A stretch of DNA of 64,000 bases, from contig JANXYX010000039.1 of assembly GCA_025408425.1 (NCBI GenBank), positions 34,693 through 98,692 of the forward strand, in the 5' to 3' direction. The notes beneath the pieces were generated by a model that worked only from the letters and a program-made list of their open reading frames with translations, had not been told where the DNA came from and ran no database searches. Origin of the DNA: Granulicella sp. GTDB taxonomy: Bacteria; Acidobacteriota; Terriglobia; Terriglobales; Acidobacteriaceae. The position numbers were made by a program, and so were the translations under genes. This document shows positions 1 through 8,623 of the stretch, piece after piece; positions within the stretch are counted from its first letter, which is position 1; each line of letters begins with the position of its first letter.

Positions 1-1
1 G

Positions 2-244
2 TCCGCGGGCCTGCCCGCCCTCGTCACACAAGTCGGAGGAATGGCCGAGGTGGTTGAATACGCCAATTGCGGACTGCGTATTCCAGCCGGTGATTCCGCC
101 GCCATGGCGGATGCCATCGTCCAGCTTGCCTCAGACCCCGCGCTCAGGGCCCAGTTCGCAGCCAACGCAACCGAAGCCTACCAGGCCCACTTCACCATTC
201 AGCAGATGGATGCGGCTTACATGGACCTCTACCGCTCTCACTAG
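2..244 (+). CDS. Glycosyltransferase, C-terminal fragment (left end cut by window)
   Basis: An open frame runs in from the window edge and ends at a TAG at 242-244. It encodes about 80 residues typical of the C-terminus of GT-B (family 1/4) glycosyltransferases: a Gly-rich stretch, then GLRIPAGDSAAMADAI and a terminal helix with 'ALRAQFAANA', the usual 'value, duration, index' tail after the nucleotide-sugar binding E-x7-E region. The donor-binding core lies outside the window. It converges on the OafA-like gene with a 1-nt gap. As part of the EPS locus it probably adds a sugar to the repeat unit; the sugar cannot be told. Confidence 0.75.
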   Translation, partial: SAGLPALVTQVGGMAEVVEYANCGLRIPAGDSAAMADAIVQLASDPALRAQFAANATEAYQAHFTIQQMDAAYMDLYRSH

Positions 245-245
245 C

Positions 246-1241
246 TCACGCTGCAACCACCAGCTCTTGCTTCCTCCGGAACATTGTCAGAAACGGCCGC
301 TCCACAACATAGTAAGAAACCACTGCGCATGCCACCGTCAGCAGCAGATTCAACGGAAATCGGGTCCACCATGCTGGGTGAGTCCGGTTCAGGAACGGCT
401 GTTGCCAAAGATAGAGCGAGTAACTCAGAAGACCCATCTGAAACATAAACCGGTTGTTGAGAAACCAGTCCTTTCGTTCAATCGCAGAATGAATAAATAA
501 CGCGATAATCAGGGGGGGCAAGCCGCCGAGCAAGATCATCAGCCTGACCCGAGGCAGCATGAAAGGGATCGATAACGTCAGGGCGCCTAGCAGCAAAAAG
601 ACACCTGTATGCCGCAGAACTTCGAACTTCTTCGATAAAGTGTCCCTGAAGAATGCCAGCAGGCAACCAGCCATCAGACTGTCTGCCACCGCCGGAAAAT
701 ACTCGTCGATATCCCGCAGGTTAAAGTGCCAGAAAATCAGCCGGGCAACCGGCGCAACCATCATCACGGCAACGCCGATCTGCTGCCGTCGAGGAAACGC
801 ATACGCGAATGCGAACGGCCACAGTAGATAAAACTGCTCCTCAACACTGAGCGACCAGAGATGACCAAGGGCCCAGGGACGCCCTTGTCCCGCGTAACAC
901 ATCGTGTAGGTATAGGCGTAAACCAGATACCCCGGATGCGACACAATCCAGATCACCGTGATGTAAAAGAATGCGGCAGGAAAGATTCGCAGCGTACGTC
1001 TCAGATAAAAATGCGCGAGATCGATGCGGCCCGTCTTCGCTTTCTCTCGCAACAGCAGCGTCGTAATCAGAAAGCCCGAAATAACAAAGAAAACCTGCAC
1101 TCCAACATGCGCATAGTTCGCCAGATACTCTGTGAAGGCGTTCTGTGGATATGCCGTAGTCCCATATAGATGGCCCAGAAAAACCATTCCGATCGAGATC
1201 GTACGAAGTCCATCGAGCGATGGTATGCGTTTTCCGATCAC
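246..1241 (-). CDS. OafA/acyltransferase-3 family membrane O-acyltransferase
   Basis: 331 residues with about ten hydrophobic segments. It opens with the acyltransferase-3 signature SLDGLR at residues 8-13 and carries the conserved HLWSLSVEEQFYL block near residue 127. This family (OafA, NodX, Wzy-linked acyltransferases) moves acyl groups, usually acetyl, onto sugar hydroxyls at the membrane. The SGNH domain fused in many OafA proteins is absent. The start is GTG at 1241 with a weak upstream site. It is the last gene of the minus-strand EPS/acylation operon, 68 nt after the MBOAT gene, so EPS modification is the natural role. Substrate is not determined. Confidence 0.9.
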   Translation of the reverse strand: MIGKRIPSLDGLRTISIGMVFLGHLYGTTAYPQNAFTEYLANYAHVGVQVFFVISGFLITTLLLREKAKTGRIDLAHFYLRRTLRIFPAAFFYITVIWIVSHPGYLVYAYTYTMCYAGQGRPWALGHLWSLSVEEQFYLLWPFAFAYAFPRRQQIGVAVMMVAPVARLIFWHFNLRDIDEYFPAVADSLMAGCLLAFFRDTLSKKFEVLRHTGVFLLLGALTLSIPFMLPRVRLMILLGGLPPLIIALFIHSAIERKDWFLNNRFMFQMGLLSYSLYLWQQPFLNRTHPAWWTRFPLNLLLTVACAVVSYYVVERPFLTMFRRKQELVVAA

Positions 1242-1309
1242 TGCTCTAAGACTCGGTTTCTAACTGCCAACATGTCCATTCCTTATCAAACCGGAGTCTC
1301 TTCAGATGT

Positions 1310-2752
1310 TTAGAACTGGAAGTAAATAAACTGGGTATTCCGCTCGTCAAAAGCCAGAAACAATAGCAATCCGAACGCATACAGCGCAGGCCTTAGCAAG
1401 TACATCTGCATGCTAGCCCGGGCCGCCGTCTGTGCCATCCATCCGTCCGTCTTCGTAAACAGCTTGTCCAGATAAGGTTCCACCACCGTGTACGCAGACA
1501 CCAGTAGCACCACCAGATAAAAGTTCAGAGGCAGGGTGACGCCAAACGTCAAGTGTCCAAACATCGACTTCAACATGCTCGTGGCCTGCGTATATCCGTT
1601 CGCGCGAAATGGCACCCACGCAGCAATCACCGTAATCAGCGTAAAGACCTTCCAGAACCCGGACATCACGCGCGAGTGTTCCAGTCCCGGCCAATGCTTC
1701 TTCTGCGCGTTCTCATAGATCCGGTAGATCACCAGGTAGCAGCCGTGGAGCACACCCCACAGTACAAAACCGTAGCCAGCGCCATGCCACAGACCCACCA
1801 GCGCCATCACCCCCAGCAACGAGCAGTACAGCGGCAGTGGAGCGGCCTGAAAGCGAACGTTGATCGGGAAAAATAGATAGTCCCGAATCCACCGCGAAAG
1901 CGTCATGTGCCATCGCTGCCAGAAATCTGCAGGTGTAGACGCGTGATAGGGGAACTTGAAGTTCTCCGGAAGTTGAATCCCAATCAACTGCGCGACCCCA
2001 ATTGCCATGTTCGAATATGACGCAAAATCAAAGTAGATCTGCAACCCAAAGCCAATCGCCAGAAACCAGTTATCAATCGTCGTATTCGCCTGTGCCAGCT
2101 GAGTTACAAAGCCCTCATCCACCCAACTCCCCACAGGATCGGCAATCAGGTTCTTCTGCACAATACCGAGAATCAAACGGTCGAGACCGCGCATCATCAG
2201 CGCCATATCGAACTGCTTCTTGAAGGCAAACTGAGGCGCTAACTCACGGAAGCGCACAATCGGTCCCGCAATCAAATGCGGCCAGAACATCACAAACAGA
2301 AAGAGGTCGGAGAATCGCGTCGGTTGCACCCTGCGCTGCCTAATGTCCACCAGGTAACTGATCGCTTCAAACGAATAAAACGAGATGCCCAGCGGAACCG
2401 CTATCTGCAAAGCGGTGTGTGCTGGCGAATGGCTAAACCCGTGCAAAACCGCCGACATTGCGGGCCACCATAGCGCCTGATATCGGAAGAAGACCAGGAA
2501 CGACAACGCATACAACAGCGCGCCCCTGAACCAGTGACCCTCCCGCGCCCCGCCACGCGAAATTCGCACCGCTGCCAGAAACACGCCCGCGCACAGGGCC
2601 AGCGGTGCCAGGAGAAACACCGGGCTCCACGACGCATAGAACAATATGCTGATTCCAAGCACATACCAGCGCCGTAAATTCGATGGCAGTAGCCAGAATA
2701 TCGGCACCACAACCATCAGCAATATCAGATAAGAATAGGAGTTGAATTGCAT
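1310..2752 (-). CDS. MBOAT family O-acyltransferase (AlgI/DltB-like)
   Basis: 480 residues, polytopic. It shows the MBOAT hallmarks: the RWHMTLSRWIRDYLFFP block and the active-site His in GLWHGAGYGFVLWG. In AlgI and DltB, which have this architecture, the protein passes an acyl group across the cytoplasmic membrane to an exported polymer, in DltB's case from a carrier protein. Here it follows, with only 3 nt between, an SGNH-like gene, and an acyl carrier protein and fatty acyl-AMP ligase lie just upstream. I infer that it transfers a fatty acyl (not only acetyl) group to the EPS. The start is ATG at 2752; translational coupling is likely. Confidence 0.92.
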   Translation of the reverse strand: MQFNSYSYLILLMVVVPIFWLLPSNLRRWYVLGISILFYASWSPVFLLAPLALCAGVFLAAVRISRGGAREGHWFRGALLYALSFLVFFRYQALWWPAMSAVLHGFSHSPAHTALQIAVPLGISFYSFEAISYLVDIRQRRVQPTRFSDLFLFVMFWPHLIAGPIVRFRELAPQFAFKKQFDMALMMRGLDRLILGIVQKNLIADPVGSWVDEGFVTQLAQANTTIDNWFLAIGFGLQIYFDFASYSNMAIGVAQLIGIQLPENFKFPYHASTPADFWQRWHMTLSRWIRDYLFFPINVRFQAAPLPLYCSLLGVMALVGLWHGAGYGFVLWGVLHGCYLVIYRIYENAQKKHWPGLEHSRVMSGFWKVFTLITVIAAWVPFRANGYTQATSMLKSMFGHLTFGVTLPLNFYLVVLLVSAYTVVEPYLDKLFTKTDGWMAQTAARASMQMYLLRPALYAFGLLLFLAFDERNTQFIYFQF

Positions 2753-2755
2753 CGT

Positions 2756-3976
2756 CTACCGATGGCCCCCTGCGTGGTCGGCCACGTGCTCCAGTGGAAT
2801 CTTGTTGTACATCTCTTCGGCCATCAGCACATGCGCGGTGCGGCCCATATGCAGCGGATCAGGCCCATTCAGCAGATTGCCCCAATGGCTGGCATCGATC
2901 GTATCTTCAAAGTCGTAAAGAGGCCCACCGTTCTCCGACGCCACCTGCTCGATAAAATCCTGGTAGCCCGCGTGGTCCCCTGGCGTCCGGTACAACGAGA
3001 CCAGCGGATTAACCGGAGCACTGAACAAGAACAACTGCACCTTCTCCGTATGACACAGCTTCACAATATCAATCACCGATGCATGGGCCGCAACCAACCG
3101 CCCACCTGTCACGGATCGCGCCGTACTAGGCTTCAGCCGCAGAAAATATAGTCGGCAGCGATATAGGAAATTCACAATATCGTCTTTCGCCAACGCACGC
3201 TTCCGAAACTCGGCATCATGATCCAGGCCCTTGCGTGCCACCGTTTCTATCGCGTACCCCGGAGTTGCTGACGCGCTAAAGGTCGACGCTGGTCCATTAC
3301 CGGATCCGCTCGCAGCACGCTGCGCGCTCTTTCGCTCGTCATACCGCTGTAGCGCATCTTGAAACGCTGCGGAGTAAGGCTTGTTTGCCCGGGCAGCATT
3401 CGCCACCTGCGCATGGAACTGCTCATCATCCAGCAACGCCAGAATGCTGTCCCGAATCCCACCCGTCCAGAAAGCCTGGTAGTTCAGTTGCATCACAATC
3501 GCGTCCGGCTTCAACTCCGGACGGTTCATCATGTATATCAAGTCCCATAGCACCTCGGGATAGCTCATCCCGCTGCTCGAAAGACGGTACGTCACCGTGT
3601 TGGCGGATTGCAGCGCCAGGCGTTCCGCAATGAGGTCGACATACGTCTTCTCCGGCCCCGTCGGCTTCGCTTCGCCCTTCGCCAGCGACACCGTATGCAT
3701 CTGCGAATTGCCTACAAACAGAATCCGCGTCGCATCCGCATGCGCTCCCCAGTACTTCGCCAGTACCTTCAGCGATGGCACTGGATTGTCGCCATGCGTC
3801 ACCTCCTGGGTGTTGGGGTTTCGGTAGACGTCATCAACCTGAGTCCACTTCGGAGGCACGCCATACAGCGCGTCCAGCCCATCGCTCAACCGCAGGAACG
3901 GGTGTACGAAGAGATATAAAGACAACAGTAGAAGTGTGCTGGCTAGAACTGCAGCCGCTTGAACGGGCTTCCGCAT
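2756..3976 (-). CDS. SGNH-hydrolase-like protein paired with MBOAT (DltD/AlgX/AlgJ-like role)
   Basis: 406 residues with one N-terminal membrane anchor (about residues 8-26) and a large extracytoplasmic domain. The block-I motif reads FVGNSQM (Ser in GNS instead of GDS), and a C-terminal DPLHM supplies the Asp-x-x-His pair typical of SGNH enzymes. MBOAT proteins are commonly partnered with such proteins (DltD, AlgX/AlgJ, PatB), which finish acyl transfer outside the membrane. It sits 3 nt upstream of the MBOAT gene and 2 nt downstream of the ACP gene. It has no strong own ribosome site, which suggests coupling. Overall family membership is inferred from these motifs and context. Confidence 0.75.
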   Translation of the reverse strand: MRKPVQAAAVLASTLLLLSLYLFVHPFLRLSDGLDALYGVPPKWTQVDDVYRNPNTQEVTHGDNPVPSLKVLAKYWGAHADATRILFVGNSQMHTVSLAKGEAKPTGPEKTYVDLIAERLALQSANTVTYRLSSSGMSYPEVLWDLIYMMNRPELKPDAIVMQLNYQAFWTGGIRDSILALLDDEQFHAQVANAARANKPYSAAFQDALQRYDERKSAQRAASGSGNGPASTFSASATPGYAIETVARKGLDHDAEFRKRALAKDDIVNFLYRCRLYFLRLKPSTARSVTGGRLVAAHASVIDIVKLCHTEKVQLFLFSAPVNPLVSLYRTPGDHAGYQDFIEQVASENGGPLYDFEDTIDASHWGNLLNGPDPLHMGRTAHVLMAEEMYNKIPLEHVADHAGGHR

Positions 3977-3978
3977 TG

Positions 3979-4230
3979 CTATTTGGCTACCCTCATCACC
4001 GTCTCCACGGTGTAGTCAATGGTGTCAAAGTCGTCTGGCTGCAACGTTGCCGCAGGCAGCTGCACATTCAACTCTTTCTCCAGCGCCGCAATCAGTTGCA
4101 CCACCGATAACGAATCGATCAGCCCCGACGACACCAGCGTATCGTCATCTGCCACGCTGTACCCCACCAGCTTCTCAACTACCTTCCGTGCCGCTGCACG
4201 AACCTTGTCCGCTTCTAACGAGTCGATCAT
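3979..4230 (-). CDS. Acyl carrier protein of the acylation cassette
   Basis: 83 residues from the ATG at 4230, chosen because AAGGAAAG lies just upstream, 4 nt after the ligase stop. A longer reading frame exists but would overlap the ligase. The phosphopantetheine site is Ser40 in GLIDSLSV, followed by the usual helix II/III residues. The protein would be charged by the neighbouring fatty acyl-AMP ligase and deliver the acyl chain to the MBOAT protein, as DltC does with D-alanine. It is distinct from the second ACP near 25.5 kb, which is paired with a ketosynthase. Confidence 0.9.
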   Translation of the reverse strand: MIDSLEADKVRAAARKVVEKLVGYSVADDDTLVSSGLIDSLSVVQLIAALEKELNVQLPAATLQPDDFDTIDYTVETVMRVAK

Positions 4231-4234
4231 CTCT

Positions 4235-6001
4235 TTACTTTCCTTGAAGCACAGCATCACGCTGTGCGGGCTTCGCTGCAACCTGGTTGAATAACTCCGT
4301 CATAAATCGTGTGCGCGTCTCAGTACGAGAGATCTTGCCCGCAGTACTCTTCACAATCCATCGCTCCGGTACCACCGCTACCTGCCTTGGAGCCACGCCA
4401 ATACTCGTCAGCACCGTCTGGTAGATCTGCCGTTCCGTCGCGCGTTTGCGCGCTGGGTCAAACTCGCCCCGCAACTCGGCAATCACGATTACGCTCTCCG
4501 TCGCATGCTGTTCATTCACCACTCCAAACGCCACAACACGTCCCGGATAGACTCCCTCTACCGTACCCGCAGCAAGCTCCACATCTTCCGGAAAGATGTT
4601 CTGGCCCGCAACTATAATCACATCTTTATAGCGACCAATGACGAACAATTCATCGCCGTCCATAAACCCATAGTCGCCGGTGTTGTACCAGCCATCTTGA
4701 AACGCCGAGGTGCGCAATCCGCCGCTTCCCCAGTAGCCATTGAACAGCGACGGGGTCAGCAGATGAATCTCTCCCGGCGTACGTTCCGCACAAGCAGCGC
4801 CCGTCTTCGGATCGACGATGCGAAGCTGCATCCCTCGCAGCGGTCGGCCACTCCCGACGTAAACCTCATCCGTAAGATCGAACTGCCGCCCTTCACCACC
4901 TGCTGTCGTATCCTGCGATCCCGAGGCTCGCAACGCGGTGCGTGAGTACACCGGCACCTTCTCCCCTAGCTTCGTCTGCGTCACCGCAAACACATTCTCC
5001 GCCATCGCATAGCAGGCCTGCAGCGCCTCCGGTACCACTCCCCACGCACCGTAGCGATCCGCAAATACATCCATCGACTTGCTCCGCACCGGCTCCGAAC
5101 AGTTGATCCACCCGCGCATCGACCCCAGCAACCGTGGTTCCCCAACTCGCTCAAATTGAGCAGCCAGATAGCTGAACGCAAAATTTGGCAACCACGTAAA
5201 CGTCCCTTGGTAGCGCTCGATATATTCAAACAACACTCCCGGATTCAGCAGCCAGTCACTTGCTGCAAAGTGCAGCGAACTCGCGCCACTCCACAGCGGC
5301 AGCCACAGGCACGCAATCAGACCCATGTCGTGGTACATCGGCAGCCACGACACCACTGAGTCCTGCGTCGTAAATGCCAGCGTCTCCGTTAGCCGCTCCA
5401 GTTGCGCCTCAAGAATCTCCGCGGTAATCACCACGGCCTTCTGCGCGCCAGTCGTCCCACCTGAGAACTGCAGAAACAGAGCACCGGCCTCCGCTGGCAA
5501 TGGCATAGCTTCGCTCACCATCCGCTCGCCATCGTCGAGGTTCACCTTGCTCGAAAAAACCTCTTCCCACTTCTCAGCGCCAGCAACAGTGCAGGCCTCG
5601 ACAGGAAAGGGAAGCGTATGGCTCAGATTCTGCGTCAGTGCCGGAATCGTAATTAATCGTTCTGCCGGAAGATTGCGCAACTGGTGCAGCAGATTACGCT
5701 GGTACTTCTCCGCATCCACACGGCTCGTCGGCCACGCTAGAATCGCCGGAACATATCCTTGCAGTACCAATCCAATATGTAACAGAAACAGTTCGGCAGA
5801 ATGCGGCAGTAGCAGCAGCACTACACTTCCAGTAACCGCGCCCTCGGCATGGGTCGCAGCCAGCGCTCGACTCTGCTCCAGAATCTGTTGTCCCGTCAGC
5901 TCCACCACCGTCGCATGGGCGTCTACAATTCGTAGCAGTACCTGCTCCGGCGACTGCAGCAGATTCTCTTCAAGTTGTCTCCGAAAACTCTGGGCGTCCA
6001 T
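4235..6001 (-). CDS. Fatty acyl-AMP ligase (FAAL-like, AMP-dependent synthetase)
   Basis: 588 residues from ATG 6001, which has a good AGGAAAG site. An ATG at 6040, overlapping the previous stop as TGATG, is the alternative. Adenylation motifs are visible: LQFSGGTTGAQKAVV (P-loop, A3), SWLPMYHDMGLIACLWLP, TWLPNFAF, a SEPVR block and GDYGFMDGDELFVIGRYKD near the C-terminus. The YHDMGL and NFAF blocks are those of FAALs, which form acyl-AMP and load it on a carrier protein, rather than D-alanine ligase DltA. With the ACP 4 nt downstream, it probably charges that ACP. Chain length is unknown. Confidence 0.88.
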   Translation of the reverse strand: MDAQSFRRQLEENLLQSPEQVLLRIVDAHATVVELTGQQILEQSRALAATHAEGAVTGSVVLLLLPHSAELFLLHIGLVLQGYVPAILAWPTSRVDAEKYQRNLLHQLRNLPAERLITIPALTQNLSHTLPFPVEACTVAGAEKWEEVFSSKVNLDDGERMVSEAMPLPAEAGALFLQFSGGTTGAQKAVVITAEILEAQLERLTETLAFTTQDSVVSWLPMYHDMGLIACLWLPLWSGASSLHFAASDWLLNPGVLFEYIERYQGTFTWLPNFAFSYLAAQFERVGEPRLLGSMRGWINCSEPVRSKSMDVFADRYGAWGVVPEALQACYAMAENVFAVTQTKLGEKVPVYSRTALRASGSQDTTAGGEGRQFDLTDEVYVGSGRPLRGMQLRIVDPKTGAACAERTPGEIHLLTPSLFNGYWGSGGLRTSAFQDGWYNTGDYGFMDGDELFVIGRYKDVIIVAGQNIFPEDVELAAGTVEGVYPGRVVAFGVVNEQHATESVIVIAELRGEFDPARKRATERQIYQTVLTSIGVAPRQVAVVPERWIVKSTAGKISRTETRTRFMTELFNQVAAKPAQRDAVLQGK

Positions 6002-6039
6002 CTTCTTTCCTGTCCCCTCTTGCGGCCGAGCGCCTTCCA

Positions 6040-7224
6040 TCAAGCCCGCCCCCGTTTCGCTTCAAGATGTAGCGGGCTCTCCGTCTTGCGACCAGGTACC
6101 GACCATATCTTCCACAGTGGACCAGCCGTGAATAAAAACTTATAAAGCCCCGCCACCGCCGCCACATTCAGTACCAGCAACGCACCAGCCGGCGCAGCAA
6201 TCTTATGCAGTACGGGAATCCGTACCCGCAGTCCCACCGCCGCCGTAAACCAAAGTGCCCATTGCAGCAATGCCACTAATCTCCAACCATGCGAGTCCAC
6301 GCCCAGCCAGGTTGAGCTCAGTAGCGATAGCGCGAAAAGGTAAGGCACTACCAGCCGTAGAAGCTTATGCGAGACAAGTTGAAATAAAACCCTGTTCTGC
6401 CCACTGAGAACCCACGGCGCCAGAGATACCAGTTGATAATTTCCTGCCAGAGTTCGCACCTTGCGCTGAAACTCTCCCGTCATCTTCTCCGGCCACGTGT
6501 CCATCACGAAGGCCGCGCGGTCCAGAACACTCCGATAGCCCTGTCGCACAATCGCCAGCGGCTGAAACATATCGTCAAGAATGATGCCCGCCGGATACTG
6601 CGTTACCAGTTCCCGTCTCGCCGCATAGAAACCGCCATACACGCCTACCGGCGAATCCCAGGCAGCCTCGCAGTTTCGTATCCACTGCTCATATCGCCAG
6701 TACACACCACTCACCGCCGAAGCGGCAGCATCATGGCCTGCGCTATTCAGCACCAGTTCCCCCGCAACGCAACCAACAGACGGATCCGCAAAGTTGCTCA
6801 GCAACTGAGCAATCGCTCCCTCAGCAATCTTCGGGCGGATGTCCACAAACAGCAGTATCTCCCCAGTGGCAACAGCAATTCCATGATTCAACGCCGTCGC
6901 CTTGCCGCCTTGATCTTCCAGGACAATTGTCTTGAAGCGAGGCTCACTCACCTCGCCAAGAATCTCCGCTGTCCCATCGCTCGAGCCATCAGAAACGATA
7001 ATGATCTCGCGCACGTAGCGTGGATCCAGTGACGCAAGATGCTCTATCTGGCCACGCAGCAATCGCGCACCATTGTGCACCGCCATCACGACGCTAACTG
7101 TCCTCTCCACAGGAGCACTTTGCCACGGCCGTGGCCGTAGCCTCGCCAGAAGATACATGATGATTGGATAACCCACATAGGTATACGCAATCACCGCCAG
7201 GGATAACCAGAAGGCAATCTTCAT
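6040..7224 (-). CDS. Family 2 glycosyltransferase, membrane-anchored
   Basis: 394 residues from ATG 7224, which overlaps the previous gene's stop as ATGA; an upstream in-frame extension has no support. One N-terminal membrane segment (FWLSLAVIAYTYVGYPIIMY) precedes a GT-A domain with SVVMAVHNGA, IIIVSDGSSDGT and a metal-site region reading LFVDIRPK. Several C-terminal hydrophobic segments follow. The form resembles processive or exported-polymer GT2 enzymes. It lies directly after the priming sugar transferase, so it probably adds the second sugar or elongates the EPS unit on the lipid carrier at the inner membrane. Confidence 0.9.
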   Translation of the reverse strand: MKIAFWLSLAVIAYTYVGYPIIMYLLARLRPRPWQSAPVERTVSVVMAVHNGARLLRGQIEHLASLDPRYVREIIIVSDGSSDGTAEILGEVSEPRFKTIVLEDQGGKATALNHGIAVATGEILLFVDIRPKIAEGAIAQLLSNFADPSVGCVAGELVLNSAGHDAAASAVSGVYWRYEQWIRNCEAAWDSPVGVYGGFYAARRELVTQYPAGIILDDMFQPLAIVRQGYRSVLDRAAFVMDTWPEKMTGEFQRKVRTLAGNYQLVSLAPWVLSGQNRVLFQLVSHKLLRLVVPYLFALSLLSSTWLGVDSHGWRLVALLQWALWFTAAVGLRVRIPVLHKIAAPAGALLVLNVAAVAGLYKFLFTAGPLWKIWSVPGRKTESPLHLEAKRGRA

Positions 7225-8597
7225 TGCGATCCCTGCCGCCGGATGATCGTCTTGACCGTCTCGAACATGATCAGCAGATCGAGGCCAAGCGTCATGTGTT
7301 TGATGTAGTAAAGGTCGAACTCCAGCTTCTCGCGGGCCTCGGCCAGTGTCGAGCCATAGCCAAACCGAACCTGGGCCCATCCCGTAAGGCCCGGACGAAT
7401 CATGTGCCGCAGCTCGAAGTAAGGAATCTTCTCCGCCAGCATCGGTACAAACTCAGGTCGCTCCGGACGCGGCCCCACAAAGCCCATATCGCCACACAGC
7501 ACGTTCCACAGCTGAGGAACCTCATCCAGCCGCGTCTTGCGCATGAACATTCCGATCTTGGTCACACGCGGATCATCTTTCGTCGCCCACTTTGCGCCCG
7601 CAGCCTCGGCATCTGTCCTCATCGTGCGAAATTTATGCACCGAGAAAGGGCGTCCGCCCATACCCACACGTGTCTGGTGAAAGAAGATAGGTCCCGGCGA
7701 TGACAGTCGCACCAGCAGCACAACAAGGGGAAAAAATGGCATGAACAACAGCAGGCCGATCGCCGCAGTCAACGTTGAAACCATGCGCCGCGAGATCTGC
7801 TGCGACGACTTGATCCGGAATCCCTCGCTGTAAATAAGGCTGCTCGGATGCAGGCTGTCGAGGTAAAGCTTACCCGTCAGCCGCTCCAGAAGCGTCGACG
7901 CTTCTTCAATCACAATCCCGTTAAACCGCAGCTTCAGCAGCTCTCGAACCGGCAGCCCGCCACGACGATCTTCCAGTGCAACAATCACCCGATCCACTGG
8001 CGGATGCGGTATCAGGAAGCTCTCCAGCGCCGCCGTAAATGTTTCTCTTTGGTCCGTCTTGTCGAACGAGATACCATCCCAGCCAATCACTTCCATCCCG
8101 GCGTCCTTCCGGGACCGAAGTGTGTCCACCACCGTCTGAGCGCGCTCACCTGCCCCCAGAACGTACACTCGCTCTCGGAACATCTTTTGCCCGATCAGCC
8201 ACTCATACGCGCTTCTCCAAACCACCAGCGCACACGTCAGGAATGCCAGGCCCAGTACCAGAACGTAGCGCGAGATCCCGGCCTCTGGAAACAGATAGGT
8301 GATCCCTGACAGCAGAAATGACAGAAACCCTAGTACCAGCAGCAGCCGGAAGTAGATCTCCCAGCGCGCAGAGATTCGTTGCGGTTCGTACAGATCGAAA
8401 TAATAAGAACTAAGCAGCGTCAGGATCGTGAGCGCGAGGATCTTCAGCGCCCCATACTCATAGTTCAGTACAAGGTAGGTATCGGGCCCGACCAAAAGCA
8501 GCGTCGCCAGCAGAAACGAACCGCTGACGATCAGCGCCTCGCACAGCAGCAAAACTATGGTGCGTGTTGGGTAATAAACATTGAACAGCCGTATCAT
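7221..8597 (-). CDS. Undecaprenyl-phosphate sugar phosphotransferase (priming enzyme, exosortase-system type)
   Basis: 458 residues. The N-terminal half has four to five membrane segments and a CoA-binding-like domain (YVLGAGERAQTVVDTL). The C-terminal half is a bacterial sugar transferase domain with SPGPIFFHQTRVG, VHKFRTM, KTRLDEVPQLWNV and GPRPERPEF. Such enzymes move a sugar-1-phosphate onto undecaprenyl phosphate and start EPS synthesis. Architecture and neighbours fit the EpsB-type transferases of PEP-CTERM/exosortase EPS loci. Overlaps the downstream GT2 by 4 nt and follows the kinase gene by 26 nt. Confidence 0.93.
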   Translation of the reverse strand: MIRLFNVYYPTRTIVLLLCEALIVSGSFLLATLLLVGPDTYLVLNYEYGALKILALTILTLLSSYYFDLYEPQRISARWEIYFRLLLVLGFLSFLLSGITYLFPEAGISRYVLVLGLAFLTCALVVWRSAYEWLIGQKMFRERVYVLGAGERAQTVVDTLRSRKDAGMEVIGWDGISFDKTDQRETFTAALESFLIPHPPVDRVIVALEDRRGGLPVRELLKLRFNGIVIEEASTLLERLTGKLYLDSLHPSSLIYSEGFRIKSSQQISRRMVSTLTAAIGLLLFMPFFPLVVLLVRLSSPGPIFFHQTRVGMGGRPFSVHKFRTMRTDAEAAGAKWATKDDPRVTKIGMFMRKTRLDEVPQLWNVLCGDMGFVGPRPERPEFVPMLAEKIPYFELRHMIRPGLTGWAQVRFGYGSTLAEAREKLEFDLYYIKHMTLGLDLLIMFETVKTIIRRQGSQ

Positions 8598-8623
8598 TGT
8601 GTCGCGCGCCCCATCTCTTTCGC

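Noticed and set aside
5325..6131. 268-codon plus-strand frame over the fatty acyl-AMP ligase
   Set aside because: Antisense shadow, Ser-rich, crosses a gene boundary.
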